Positions 39,992 through 48,897 of a stretch of 64,000 nucleotides of DNA are shown piece by piece. The notes beneath the pieces are model-generated. The model saw only the letters and a program-made list of their open reading frames with translations. It did not search any database and was not told the DNA's origin. Position numbers and translations under genes: made by a program. This DNA comes from Entoloma clypeatum (taxonomy: Eukaryota > Basidiomycota > Agaricomycetes > Agaricales > Entolomataceae), in the NCBI GenBank assembly GCA_963565915.1, contig OY751493.1, positions 248,001 to 312,000 of the forward strand, in the 5' to 3' direction. Numbering within the stretch: position 1 is the stretch's first letter; each line of letters opens with the position of its first letter.

Positions 39992-42838
39992 ATGTGCTTG
40001 TCACAAGAAGTGACTATAAGTCACTACCCAGGCCCTTTCACGGACCTGGATGGAGCGCGCACACTGGCTAACAGCATTGGTGTCCCTCCAACAGCTCAGA
40101 ATCTAACTCGCCTCGTCGAGGTTCCTGCGCTTCAACGTAATGAAGCTGCAACGTCAAGGCCGCTCTCAGCGCCTCCGACAATGGACCCCCGGAATCACTG
40201 CATTCCGGTTTTCGAAGAAACACCGAGTAGAATCAGCTGGGCCGATGAGATGGAGACAGAAGACATAGCCCCCACCATAAGGGGCTATTACGATGAAGGA
40301 TACGTCAATGACTATATGGAGTATGAAGTTTCCCGTGGTGATGGAAACAACAACGACATGGGGTATGTTTCACATTCGACAGCACGTACAACGCAGTTAA
40401 CAAATACTTCACAGAAGCCTCTTTGGAGACGAGTGAATGGACGGCGGTCCAATGTATTTTTGTCACCTGCTGTACGCGCGCTTATAGCGCAAATAAATTC
40501 TCATTATGCGAATTGTGCTGAATGTAAGAAACAGAATCAATCCAATTGGATTCTTGATTCAGGTGCATCATTGCACTTTACTTATGATATCAATGATTTC
40601 ATTGAGTATACCCCATTAAAAGATCGTCAATCTGTGCAAATTGCACAGAAAGGTCACACTATTCAGATCCTTGGACAAGGAACGGTGTTGATTAATCACA
40701 CCATCAAGAAAAACGGGCGAGAACAAAATAAAATAACTCGTCTATCACCCGTTTATTACATACCAGATTTAGACGTTCGTCTTTTATCTGTAGGCGAGAT
40801 TCTTAAACAAGGAAATGAAATTAGCGGACGATTTGGTTCGATCGCGCTAAAGACCAATTCAGGTCTTCCTTTGTTTATGTGTTATCCTCATAAGGCAAAT
40901 GAATCGATTTATTGGCTAAATGCCACGATCATTAAAAAGGAACGAATACACTTGGTTAGTCTTAGTGTCTCACAATCTGTTGATTATGACACCTGGCACA
41001 AGCGATTCGGACACCCTTCACATGAAGTACTGCGACATGCTTCTAAACATGTCAAAGGTTTCAATGGAATGGACAAACCGTCCACTGAGCGACCCTGCAA
41101 AGGATGCGCTCTTGGAAAGATGCCTTCAAAATCTTTCCCACCATCTCAGACACGCGCTAAAGCACCTCTTGAGCTAATCCATTCGGATTTAAAGCAATTC
41201 AAGAAGGCGACTTATAGCAAATATAATTATTATATCAGCTTTGTTGATGACTACACATCACACGCCTGGATCTCTTTATTGAGACTAAAATCCGATGCAC
41301 ACTCTGCACTTCGTGATTTTAATGCCATGGTTAAAAACCAATTCAATACGACAATTAAAACTTGGCGTTTTGATGGCGGCGGTGAGTTTGTCCCTTTCCA
41401 AGCAGATATGCGTGAGATGGGAATCCAGGGTGAAGTTACTGTGCCGCACCAGCCACAACAAAACGGTCGAGCAGAACGTTTTAACAGAACTTTAATGGAT
41501 AAAGCACTTGCTATGTTGCATGATGCTTGCCTACCCGAAATATGGATTCAATTTGCGGTAGAACATGCACTTCACTTGTATAACCGAACTCCATTGAAAA
41601 GACATGGATGGCTTACTCCGTATGAGTCCCTTAAAAAGGAAAAGCCTGATGTGTCGAACCTATACGTTTTTGGATGTGGTGCTTATGTCTTTCTTCCGAA
41701 AGAAGTTCGTACTACCACCGCTAAATCCGAGCTGATGATCTTCATCGGATTTAAAACTGGAACTAAAGGTTACCGGTTTATGCGGATGTCAAACAACATG
41801 GTCTTCATAGGTGTCACAGCAATGTTTGATGAACAGCTGTTCCCAAAATGTTCTACATTGAACAAAATACCTTCGATAACACAATACCATGATCCAACAT
41901 CAGACGATATGGGAAACGATGATGCAAATGGACATGATGGCCCGTCTGATTTACCAACCGACGATTTCCATTCGGAAGACAATGATGCACATGGTCCTGG
42001 CGGTTCACATTACCCGTCTAATCCAGGAACCCATGATGACAATCATAACCTCCCTGATACAAATAGCGACCAAACTGGTCAGCTTCCCGAAGGTTCCAAT
42101 CAGACTTCTGATGGAACAAACAGACAGGACACCGCTGAGAATCAGCAGTGGGTTCCCCGGACTCGCAATCCAGGGAAACGTGTGCGCATAGATGCACCAA
42201 ACGATGATCGTACCTTACCAGGCGATTATCGTCCACAAACTGATCGTCCTCGTCGTACTCGGGTTATACCCCAGCGTCCTGGAAATGTTTACGGGAATGA
42301 CCCGGCTGAGGCCTTGCATCAAAATCAGCGTGATTGGAGCAGAACCGTTCAGGAGGATTCACGGCGATACGCCTATAATCCCCGATCGGAGACCAGACCC
42401 CAGCAATCTGGCGCTGTTCCATCAACTAGCTCCGCTGATCCTCAGATGTATCAGAACAATTCCAATCCAAATTCGGATATAGATATGGAGGAATCACTCT
42501 ATATTAGGGAAGGGGGAGGACAGTCACAAATGCTTGCGCACTTGCTATCTAAAGCAATCCCTGCATATGACGAAATTCCACAAGACCCAAAGTCTTGGCA
42601 AATGAAGGACATAAATAAGCTACCTGAAAAGGAAAAGCTTGAATGGAAAGCAGCATGCCGTGAGGAACTAGAAGCCCTCCGGAAGCGCAATGTCTTTAAG
42701 TTGGTTGACCTACCTAAAGGTCGTGAAATCGATGGGTATTCGACGTTAAAACTGACGGACGAAAGAAGGCACGACTCGTTGCCAAGGGTTTCTCACAGAT
42801 CGAGGGTATCGATTTTGATGAGATCTTCTCACCTGTGA
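39992..42838 (+). CDS. CopA2 Gag C-terminus, protease and integrase
   Basis: The 948-codon frame opens by chance in the LTR remnant and joins the CopA Gag at GPFTDLDGARTL. The protease motif WILDSGASLHFT, pre-integrase WHKRFGHP, integrase RFDGGGEF and AERFNR, and the acidic linker match CopA1 almost exactly. It leaves frame at KGREIDG near 42,730, exactly as CopA1 does. Confidence 0.88.
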   Translation: MCLSQEVTISHYPGPFTDLDGARTLANSIGVPPTAQNLTRLVEVPALQRNEAATSRPLSAPPTMDPRNHCIPVFEETPSRISWADEMETEDIAPTIRGYYDEGYVNDYMEYEVSRGDGNNNDMGYVSHSTARTTQLTNTSQKPLWRRVNGRRSNVFLSPAVRALIAQINSHYANCAECKKQNQSNWILDSGASLHFTYDINDFIEYTPLKDRQSVQIAQKGHTIQILGQGTVLINHTIKKNGREQNKITRLSPVYYIPDLDVRLLSVGEILKQGNEISGRFGSIALKTNSGLPLFMCYPHKANESIYWLNATIIKKERIHLVSLSVSQSVDYDTWHKRFGHPSHEVLRHASKHVKGFNGMDKPSTERPCKGCALGKMPSKSFPPSQTRAKAPLELIHSDLKQFKKATYSKYNYYISFVDDYTSHAWISLLRLKSDAHSALRDFNAMVKNQFNTTIKTWRFDGGGEFVPFQADMREMGIQGEVTVPHQPQQNGRAERFNRTLMDKALAMLHDACLPEIWIQFAVEHALHLYNRTPLKRHGWLTPYESLKKEKPDVSNLYVFGCGAYVFLPKEVRTTTAKSELMIFIGFKTGTKGYRFMRMSNNMVFIGVTAMFDEQLFPKCSTLNKIPSITQYHDPTSDDMGNDDANGHDGPSDLPTDDFHSEDNDAHGPGGSHYPSNPGTHDDNHNLPDTNSDQTGQLPEGSNQTSDGTNRQDTAENQQWVPRTRNPGKRVRIDAPNDDRTLPGDYRPQTDRPRRTRVIPQRPGNVYGNDPAEALHQNQRDWSRTVQEDSRRYAYNPRSETRPQQSGAVPSTSSADPQMYQNNSNPNSDIDMEESLYIREGGGQSQMLAHLLSKAIPAYDEIPQDPKSWQMKDINKLPEKEKLEWKAACREELEALRKRNVFKLVDLPKGREIDGYSTLKLTDERRHDSLPRVSHRSRVSILMRSSHL

Positions 42839-44166
42839 TATGTTTCGAGACTATCCGGATCCTCTTCGCCATAGCTGCGCTTGAAGGATGGGTGATTGAA
42901 GGAGTAGATGTCAAATCAGCTTTTCTCTATGGAGAGCTCGATGAAGAAATCTATATGAATCAACCCGAAGGCTTTGTTGTCAAAGGCCAAGAACGGAAGG
43001 TCATCCGTTTATTAAAAGCACTCTATGGCCTTAAACAGGCGGCAAGAGCGTGGTGGATCGCGCTCAATGCATCAATGGAGAAGCTAGGTTTTACTCGCTG
43101 TAGAACTGACTCAGGCGTCTTTGTTTACCACAACAAACAATCAGGTGATTTAATAATCGCTTTGATCTATGTTGATGACGGCCTGTTCATGGGATCAAAC
43201 CCAGATCTTGTTCGCAAGATAAAATCTGACTTTAAAAATAAATGGGAAAGTCGTGATCTTGGTATTGCTAAAGAATTCTTGCGTATGAGAATACGACAAG
43301 ATTCGGAAAAGCAGATCATAACAATCGATCAGTCAGAATACCTGAAGAAGATCATTAAGCGCTTTGGCTTAGAAAATGCAAAGGCTGCTGACACTCCACT
43401 CCCAAAGGGTTATTACCCTGCACCAAATGAGGGGGAGGTGGATCCCACACTCAAAACGAGGTACCAAATGATCATTGGATCGTTGTTGTACTTGTCCATT
43501 GGAACGAGACCGGACATTGCTTTTGCAGTTGCAAAAATGTCACAAATGTCTGCAAACCCTTCCAAAGAGCATGAGAAGTACGCTCTACGGATTATCAGAT
43601 ATCTTGTCGGTACTCAAGACTATTCCATAGTGTATGATGGTCGATCCAAAGCTTCCTTTGAAGCATGGACAGATTCAGACTGGGCATCAGACCCATCTGA
43701 TAGAAAGTCCCAATCGGGATATTTCCTTAAGCTTGCAGGAGGACTTGTTCTTTGGAAAAGTCGCAAGCAGAAGACAGTGGCACATTCGTCCACTGAGGTG
43801 GAAATGGTTGCTGCCAGTGAATGTTCACGGGAGTGCGAATGGGTTACTCATCTCTTCAGAGAGCTTGGACTACAGGACATTACCAAAATGCCGTTCCATG
43901 TAGACAACCAAGGCGCGATTTTCAATGCGCAAAACCCAGTTACTGAAGGCAGAACCAAACATATGGCAATCCATCACTTTGCTATACGCGATAGAGTTCA
44001 AGATGGATTGATCGAACCAAGATTCGTTCCGGGAACAGAAAATCCGGCTGATATGTTTACCAAGCCACTTGGTCACCAGGAATTTGAGAAATTCCGTGCT
44101 CTACTCCGAATGGAGTTTAAAGAGCCTTATACTCCACTTACGAAACCTACCAGGGATTCTAAGTGA
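42835..44166 (+). CDS. CopA2 reverse transcriptase C-terminal part and RNase H
   Basis: 443 codons. It differs from CopA1 at only a few residues, for example STEV for STEA, FRELG for FKELG, and GHQEF for GRQEF. YVDD, TDSDWASD, DNQGAI and NPADMFTKPLG are intact. The polypurine tract GTGAGGGGGAG follows directly. Confidence 0.88.
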   Translation: MICFETIRILFAIAALEGWVIEGVDVKSAFLYGELDEEIYMNQPEGFVVKGQERKVIRLLKALYGLKQAARAWWIALNASMEKLGFTRCRTDSGVFVYHNKQSGDLIIALIYVDDGLFMGSNPDLVRKIKSDFKNKWESRDLGIAKEFLRMRIRQDSEKQIITIDQSEYLKKIIKRFGLENAKAADTPLPKGYYPAPNEGEVDPTLKTRYQMIIGSLLYLSIGTRPDIAFAVAKMSQMSANPSKEHEKYALRIIRYLVGTQDYSIVYDGRSKASFEAWTDSDWASDPSDRKSQSGYFLKLAGGLVLWKSRKQKTVAHSSTEVEMVAASECSRECEWVTHLFRELGLQDITKMPFHVDNQGAIFNAQNPVTEGRTKHMAIHHFAIRDRVQDGLIEPRFVPGTENPADMFTKPLGHQEFEKFRALLRMEFKEPYTPLTKPTRDSK

Positions 44167-44173
44167 GGGGGAG

Positions 44174-44522
44174 TGTTGAACATATCGCCAGATATGTCGC
44201 ACTATGTGCTTGTCACAAGAAGTGACTATAAGTCACTATTACCATATATGTGAGTTTATGGTATAACCACGGACGCATGACTTGTTTATGTATTGTTTGT
44301 ACAATGGTCCGTGCGCATATTGGATTAGTATAAATACCCATGTATTTAGTACGATGAATCCTAACTTCTTGAACACCCCAGTTCTTTGAGTTAACTAACA
44401 AGCTAGTCCAGCTTCTAGAATATCTTTAGTTACTCTTTACCAGGTTAGTGGAGCTTCCTTCATGCCTTCGTACCGTTACATCTTGAGCGCCCTTTGGGCT
44501 GCCTATGTCGGTTACATCATTA
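44174..44522 (+). repeat. CopA2 3' LTR
   Basis: TGTTGAACATATCGCC to CATCATTA. It is noticeably diverged from the CopA1 LTRs, and its 3' part codes MPSYRYILSALWAAYVGYII, matching the CopA1 leader-ORF start. The exact TGTGG duplication proves that this family ends in TA, not CA. Confidence 0.87.
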
Positions 44523-44527
44523 TGTGG

Positions 44528-45436
44528 GTGGTATGCGGTGGACAGGTTCCTCTTGATCCCTAGCATGCGGCAGAGTATCTCCATGAACTTCGTGGCGAAC
44601 TGTGGTCCCCTATCGCTGATGATCTTCTTGGGGATCCCATGAAGCTTCCATATCTGATCCCGATAGATCTTGGCTAATCCTTCAGCTGATAGTTCCACGG
44701 TTGTCGGAATAAGGTGAAGCATCTTCGAATGTCTATCCGTGATGACCAGAATTGCGTTTTTTCCATCAGATTCTGGTATTGGTCCCACGACGTCGATTCC
44801 TATGTCTTCCCATGGGTGACTTGGTGCTGCATGGGGATGTAGCGGAGCATGTCGCTTTTGTCGGTTAATCTTGTTGCGTTGACAAGTGTCGCAACCCTTC
44901 ACATACTTCTTCACGTCATGCAGTATGGTAGGCCACCAGTAGGTGCGAGTGAGGAGTTCATGTGTCCAGTACTGTCCTGGATGTCCAGCCACTGGTGCAT
45001 CGTGTGACTCAAACATCAATTCTTGTCGTAATTGTGGGTCTGGCGGGACATAGACTCGTTCTCCTGCGTAGGTGATCCCATTCTCTTGCTGATACCAATG
45101 AGGATTCTTTTTTAGGCCCTGCACTACTTCTGTCTCCATGCGGTTTGAACCCTTGATGCGTGCGATCCACGGATTTTCAATGGTTGTGATGTTTCCAATT
45201 TTGATGGAATCAGATGTTTCACCCCCTTCAAAGAATTGTTCCTCCGTGAACATCTCCATTTGTACCACATCTTCTGATTCCAACCATTTCAAGAATAGTC
45301 CCTCCTTGAGCATTTGGTCACTGTCCTGTGGTTCGAGTTCCACTTCATGCCAGGGTAAGCGTGACAGGATGTCCACTTTTGCATTGGTCTTGCCGGGCAC
45401 ATGCCATAATTCAAAGTCATAGTCTTGTAACTTCAT
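44528..45436 (-). CDS. GyC1 integrase, N-terminal half
   Basis: The minus-strand frame (45,436 down) begins in the RNase H-integrase linker (DYDFELWHVPGKTNAKVD). The HHCC zinc region follows (HDAPVAGHPGQYWTHELLT, CDTCQRNK), then core Asp residues in IGIDVVGPIPES and IISDRGPQFATKF. It ends at STAYHP at the CopA2 junction; the Glu is on the other side (39,604-39,961). The apparent C-terminus beyond 44,528 is CopA2 LTR sequence. Confidence 0.83.
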
Positions 45437-46700
45437 TTTCCAGTGTCGCTGTCGTTGATTTTGGTCCTGAGGACGACGGAAATATTACAGGTTCTTGTGA
45501 TCGGTCAAGATCTCGAAACGTTCCCTGGCTTCAAGCAGATAGTGTCTCCAATCTTTCAATGCTTCCACGACTGCCAGGAGTTCTTTGTCATATATCTCGT
45601 AATTCTGCTCGGCCGCAGACATGGTCCGCGACAAGAACGTGATGGGGTGCCATTTGTCGTCTTGCTTCTGAGAGAGTACTGCTCCAATTGCATAGCCCGA
45701 TGCATCGGTTTCAACCCTGAACTGTCCCTCTGGTTTTGGTAATGCCAAGACTGGTGCCGATGTGATTGCCCGTATGAGACCTTCAAAAGCTTGCTGCTCT
45801 GTTGGTCCCCAAGTAAATGCTGTACCGCCTGTGAGCATGGTGAGAGGTTTTGCGATGTTTGAGTACCCTTCAATAAAACGTCGATAGAAGTTAGCAAATC
45901 CAAGGAACTTCTGAACTTCCTTTTTTGATGTGGGTGCTCACCAGTTTCGAATTGTATCCACCTTCTCAGTTTCCATCTCAACACGTCCCTCACCAACCAC
46001 ATATCCCAATATAGGACATTTCGTTACTTCCCATAAACACTTCTTTTCCTTTAGGAACAAATCATTGTCCGATAGGATCTGTAGGATTTCTTCAGTGTTT
46101 CGTGTGAGTTCTTCCTTGGTTTTACCGATAACCACGATGTCATCCATGTAGATCACGCAGATATGTCAGCGGATCTGGTCCCGGAATAGACTAGCCATCA
46201 TTCGAGAGAATGTTTCCGGGGAGTTGCAAAGACCAAAAAACATGACCAATGGTTTGAACAATCCTCGACTGGTGAGGAAGGCAGCTTTCCATTCATCGCC
46301 CTCCTTAATCCGGATGTTGTTATAGCCCCACATGATGTCCATTTTATTGAAGTAGACCGCATCTTTCAGTACGTCCAAGAGATCGGATATTCGTGGGAGT
46401 GGGAACTTGTCTTTGACCGTGAATTTATTGACCATGTGGTAATCTTGTACCAATCATTTGGAGCCATCCTTCTTGTTGATGAAGAAGCAAGGGGAGGCAT
46501 AAGGGGATTTGGATGGGCAGATCTTTCCTGTTGCTAGACCCTCATCAATGAATGCGTCCAATTCCTCTTGTTCCTTTTGCGTCATAGGATATGTACTTCC
46601 CCCTAGTTCCTTTGGTGCGTCCGGTGTAAGTTCGATACCATGGTCCCATTCCCTCTCCTTTGGGATCTTATCGAAGTTTTCTTTTTCGAAAAGATGAGCA
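45437..46700 (-). pseudogene. GyC1 reverse transcriptase and RNase H
   Basis: Consecutive minus-strand frames carry WDHGIELTPDAPKELGG, VQDYHMVNKFTVKDKFPLPR, FNKMDIMWGYNNIRIKEGD and LVMFFGLCNSPETFSRMMAS. A break near 46,160 follows, then the catalytic IYMDDIVVIGKTKEEL and FLKEKKCLWEVTKCPILGYV. Another frame change near 45,940 leads to PLTMLTGGTAFTWGPTEQQAF, VETDASGYAIGAVLSQKQ and NYEIYDKELLAVVEALKDWR. YMDD and the RNase H Asp are intact; several frame changes make the copy inactive. Confidence 0.8.
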
Positions 46701-47260
46701 AATCATTCAACATATGAGGGTCGTTTGGTTGTGGGAGGTGGTGTGGGAGTGACAGCTTCCAAGATAGGGTCTCCAGGCTTCCATTTCTGATTCGACTTTT
46801 TTGGTGCATCTTTGTCGCGCACCTCAACCATGCGAACCCGGTGTTTGCGACCATTAAGGTTAATCCTGAAATCCGAGTGTTTGGTTCGACATGTTGTTGG
46901 GCACCGGTTAAATGTTACCGCGCCGGTTGTCCAATAGATTGTGGGGTTGTGGTGTACCAACCAGTCATGTTCCAAGAGCATGTCCATTCTCCCAATGTCC
47001 AGTACCATTGCCTCCATGGTCTCCTGATGTGCTCCCAAATCCAGCTTGACTTCAGCAAGTTGGCTCGCTTTCTGTTCTCAATTTGGTGATCCATCTGCAT
47101 TTAGAATTGCTATGAGTGGTATTTCTCGCATGGGGAGGTTCTGTTCACATACTATTCTGGGATGGATACATGTGCGTTCACATCCGCTGTCAACCTCAGG
47201 TCGGATAACCTTTGGTCCTCGTCGTGTTTTGAGCTGAGCTAACAGCCTGATTTCTCATCT
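46701..47260 (-). pseudogene. GyC1 protease region
   Basis: The minus strand gives a retropepsin-like VDSGCERTCIHPRIVCEQN near 47,190, a TGA shortly after, then LGAHQETMEAMVLDIGRMD and LLEHDWLVHHNPTIYW. D-S-G and the LG(H)DWL-x-HNP blocks are the hallmarks of Tf1/sushi-like Gypsy proteases. Confidence 0.72.
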
Positions 47261-48286
47261 TTTCGGAGGGTTATCTCCCTTCACAATCTTAGTCGACGCA
47301 GCGGCTCGCTTGGCAGGGATGACATAGGTTCTATTGTCTGCAGTCATACAAGGCAAGCAAGTCCGTTTAATAGATAAGGGTCGCGACTTAGCGTCGTTTA
47401 ATCGGACCCTTCGGGAAAATCCTTCTTGTTGGCTTCTAAGATTGTGGTTTCATCATTCTCGGCATCTTCCTCAGACACCTTCCTAATCCTTCCGGAGTTC
47501 TTCTTCGGCTTGCGGCAGTTGCACGCAATATGGCCTTCTTGGTCACAGTTGAAACACTTGCGACCATCTTTCTTCTTTGGAGCGCTACAGTCTTTAGCCA
47601 GATGACCGAAGCGTTGACAGTTGATCTGTCCTTGAACATCCCAGGATCCTTGATGATCTTGGATGTATCCATTGTTTGTACAGCCGGAGCTTCTGCCATG
47701 TTTAGAGTCTGCGGAGGAGAAGAGGAGTTGGGTTGTTGGGATGAAGATGGGGTTCGGGATACAGGTAAGGATTGAAAATGAGTCCCTGTTCTAGGTGTCT
47801 GTTCGATATCTGACTGCGCGGAGTCAAAAGTAAATTCATCAGGGGACTCGTCGGCGGAATCGGTGGCAAAACGTTCAGAGTATTTCCTCTGTAAATCTCT
47901 AAGGAATCTCTGTTCCTGCACATCTGTTGGTCGTGAGAAGGGGTCAAGTCTCTCATTTTGTGCCCAGCGGTTGTACTCGGTCTGTTGTTCTTCGGTGGTG
48001 AAGTGGGCGTAGATCTGCTGCTTTGAGTAAGATGTGATGATGTGGCTCTGGGACGTCTCGATGTGAGCGTCCTAATCAATCTTCTGATAACGGTTGTCTG
48101 GACACCAATAAACTCTCTGATCTCTGTGATCCGACCTGTCTGAGGTCCTTCTTGAACGCGAAAGCTTTCGAGTTCGTTCTGTCGGGCATTGTAACGCGCG
48201 ATCTGGTGTTGTCGAGCAAGATGGATGCTCTCTGCTATCTCGCCGTGGGGGCGATGCTCATCGTTGTCTAGTTCTTCGTCAAGCAC
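47261..48286 (-). pseudogene. GyC1 Gag with internal deletion
   Basis: The first 194 codons (48,286 to 47,702) equal GyC2. The second frame (47,921 on) reads to PGMFKDR and is then joined directly to the zinc-knuckle region, losing the Gag core that GyC2 keeps. In another frame the two knuckles [11 protein letters not shown] and [14 protein letters not shown] are readable, followed by RKPKKNSGRIRKVSEEDAEN. The joint puts the knuckles out of frame, so this copy has pol but a broken Gag, the converse of GyC2. Confidence 0.78.
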
Positions 48287-48477
48287 CTGCTGTAGGATGC
48301 GACGGATCTCCGATTCGATGTACTGCTGGATGAGTGTAAAATCGATACTGTCTCGAGGACTTAGCTGCTCCTGTCGGGCTTCTGGCGTGCTGAATGGGTT
48401 ACTGGTGAAGTCTTCAAAGAAGTGCGACGTCTTGATTCATCTGGTAGTTGCTCTCTTCGCTCTGGGCGAACCTAACG

Positions 48478-48488
48478 AGATTTAGCAA
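48478..48488 (-). promoter_or_regulatory. GyC1 probable self-priming site
   Basis: On the minus strand TTGCTAAATCT begins two bases after the 5' LTR, exactly as in GyC2, and is complementary to AGATTTAGCAA within the LTR. Confidence 0.6.
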
Positions 48489-48490
48489 CT

Positions 48491-48892
48491 TGTTATGCTT
48501 AACAAACCGTTCCAAGGTTCGGGCAGAGTATGCAGGAAAGTGGAAAGGCGAAGAGCAAAGTGATTGCTAAATCTAAGGAATCTACTATAGTACAAGAGGT
48601 TTATATAGGTACTGACTATAGGCGGTAGTGGATGAGTCAGTACTGTGGAAGGCAGTGCACATGAGTAAGGCGACTGCGGAAGGCTATGTACAGTGACTAA
48701 GCTGACTGCGGAAAGCGAGTCAGCACGGGAGCGAAGTATACTAAAGAGGATGACAAAGTAATGTAATGAGTCAGACTGGGAATCGAAGGTTGTGAAAGTA
48801 GACGTTAGACATAGTAAGTTCGTAAGAGGGCGCCGAGTCAGGCCGATAAGTAAAAGATATGACGTGGTCCTCATACCGTAGAGTCCGTAACA
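48491..48892 (-). repeat. GyC1 5' LTR, sequence variant Y
   Basis: 402 bp. It appears identical to the GyC2 5' LTR in inverted orientation. It is bounded on the outside by GTACG at 48,893-48,897. Confidence 0.87.
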
Positions 48893-48897
48893 GTACG

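Larger units (their letters stand above)
39962..44522 (+). mobile_element. CopA2, internally deleted Copia element
   Basis: TGTGG duplications lie at 39,957-39,961 and 44,523-44,527. The first ~66 bp of the 5' LTR are directly joined to gag codons corresponding to CopA1 position about 22,205. The rest of the LTR, primer site, leader ORF and N-terminal Gag are missing. Downstream it is nearly identical to CopA1 and has a full 3' LTR. Confidence 0.9.
29556..48892 (-). mobile_element. GyC1, chromodomain-bearing Gypsy element, host of GyC2 and CopA2
   Basis: 402-bp LTRs (29,556-29,957 and 48,491-48,892) are flanked by GTACG duplications. On the minus strand the order is LTR, primer site, Gag, protease, RT, RNase H, integrase, chromodomain, a 123-codon ORF, LTR. 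CopA2 interrupts the integrase and GyC2 interrupts the stretch before the chromodomain. Without them the element is about 6.2 kb. Confidence 0.88.

Noticed and set aside
39202..48892. Inversion between the GyC LTRs at 39,202 and 48,491 as the cause of the LTR pattern
   Set aside because: The CCTTG duplication and the continuous integrase frame across GyC2 show that the enclosed segment is in its original orientation; an inversion would have destroyed both.
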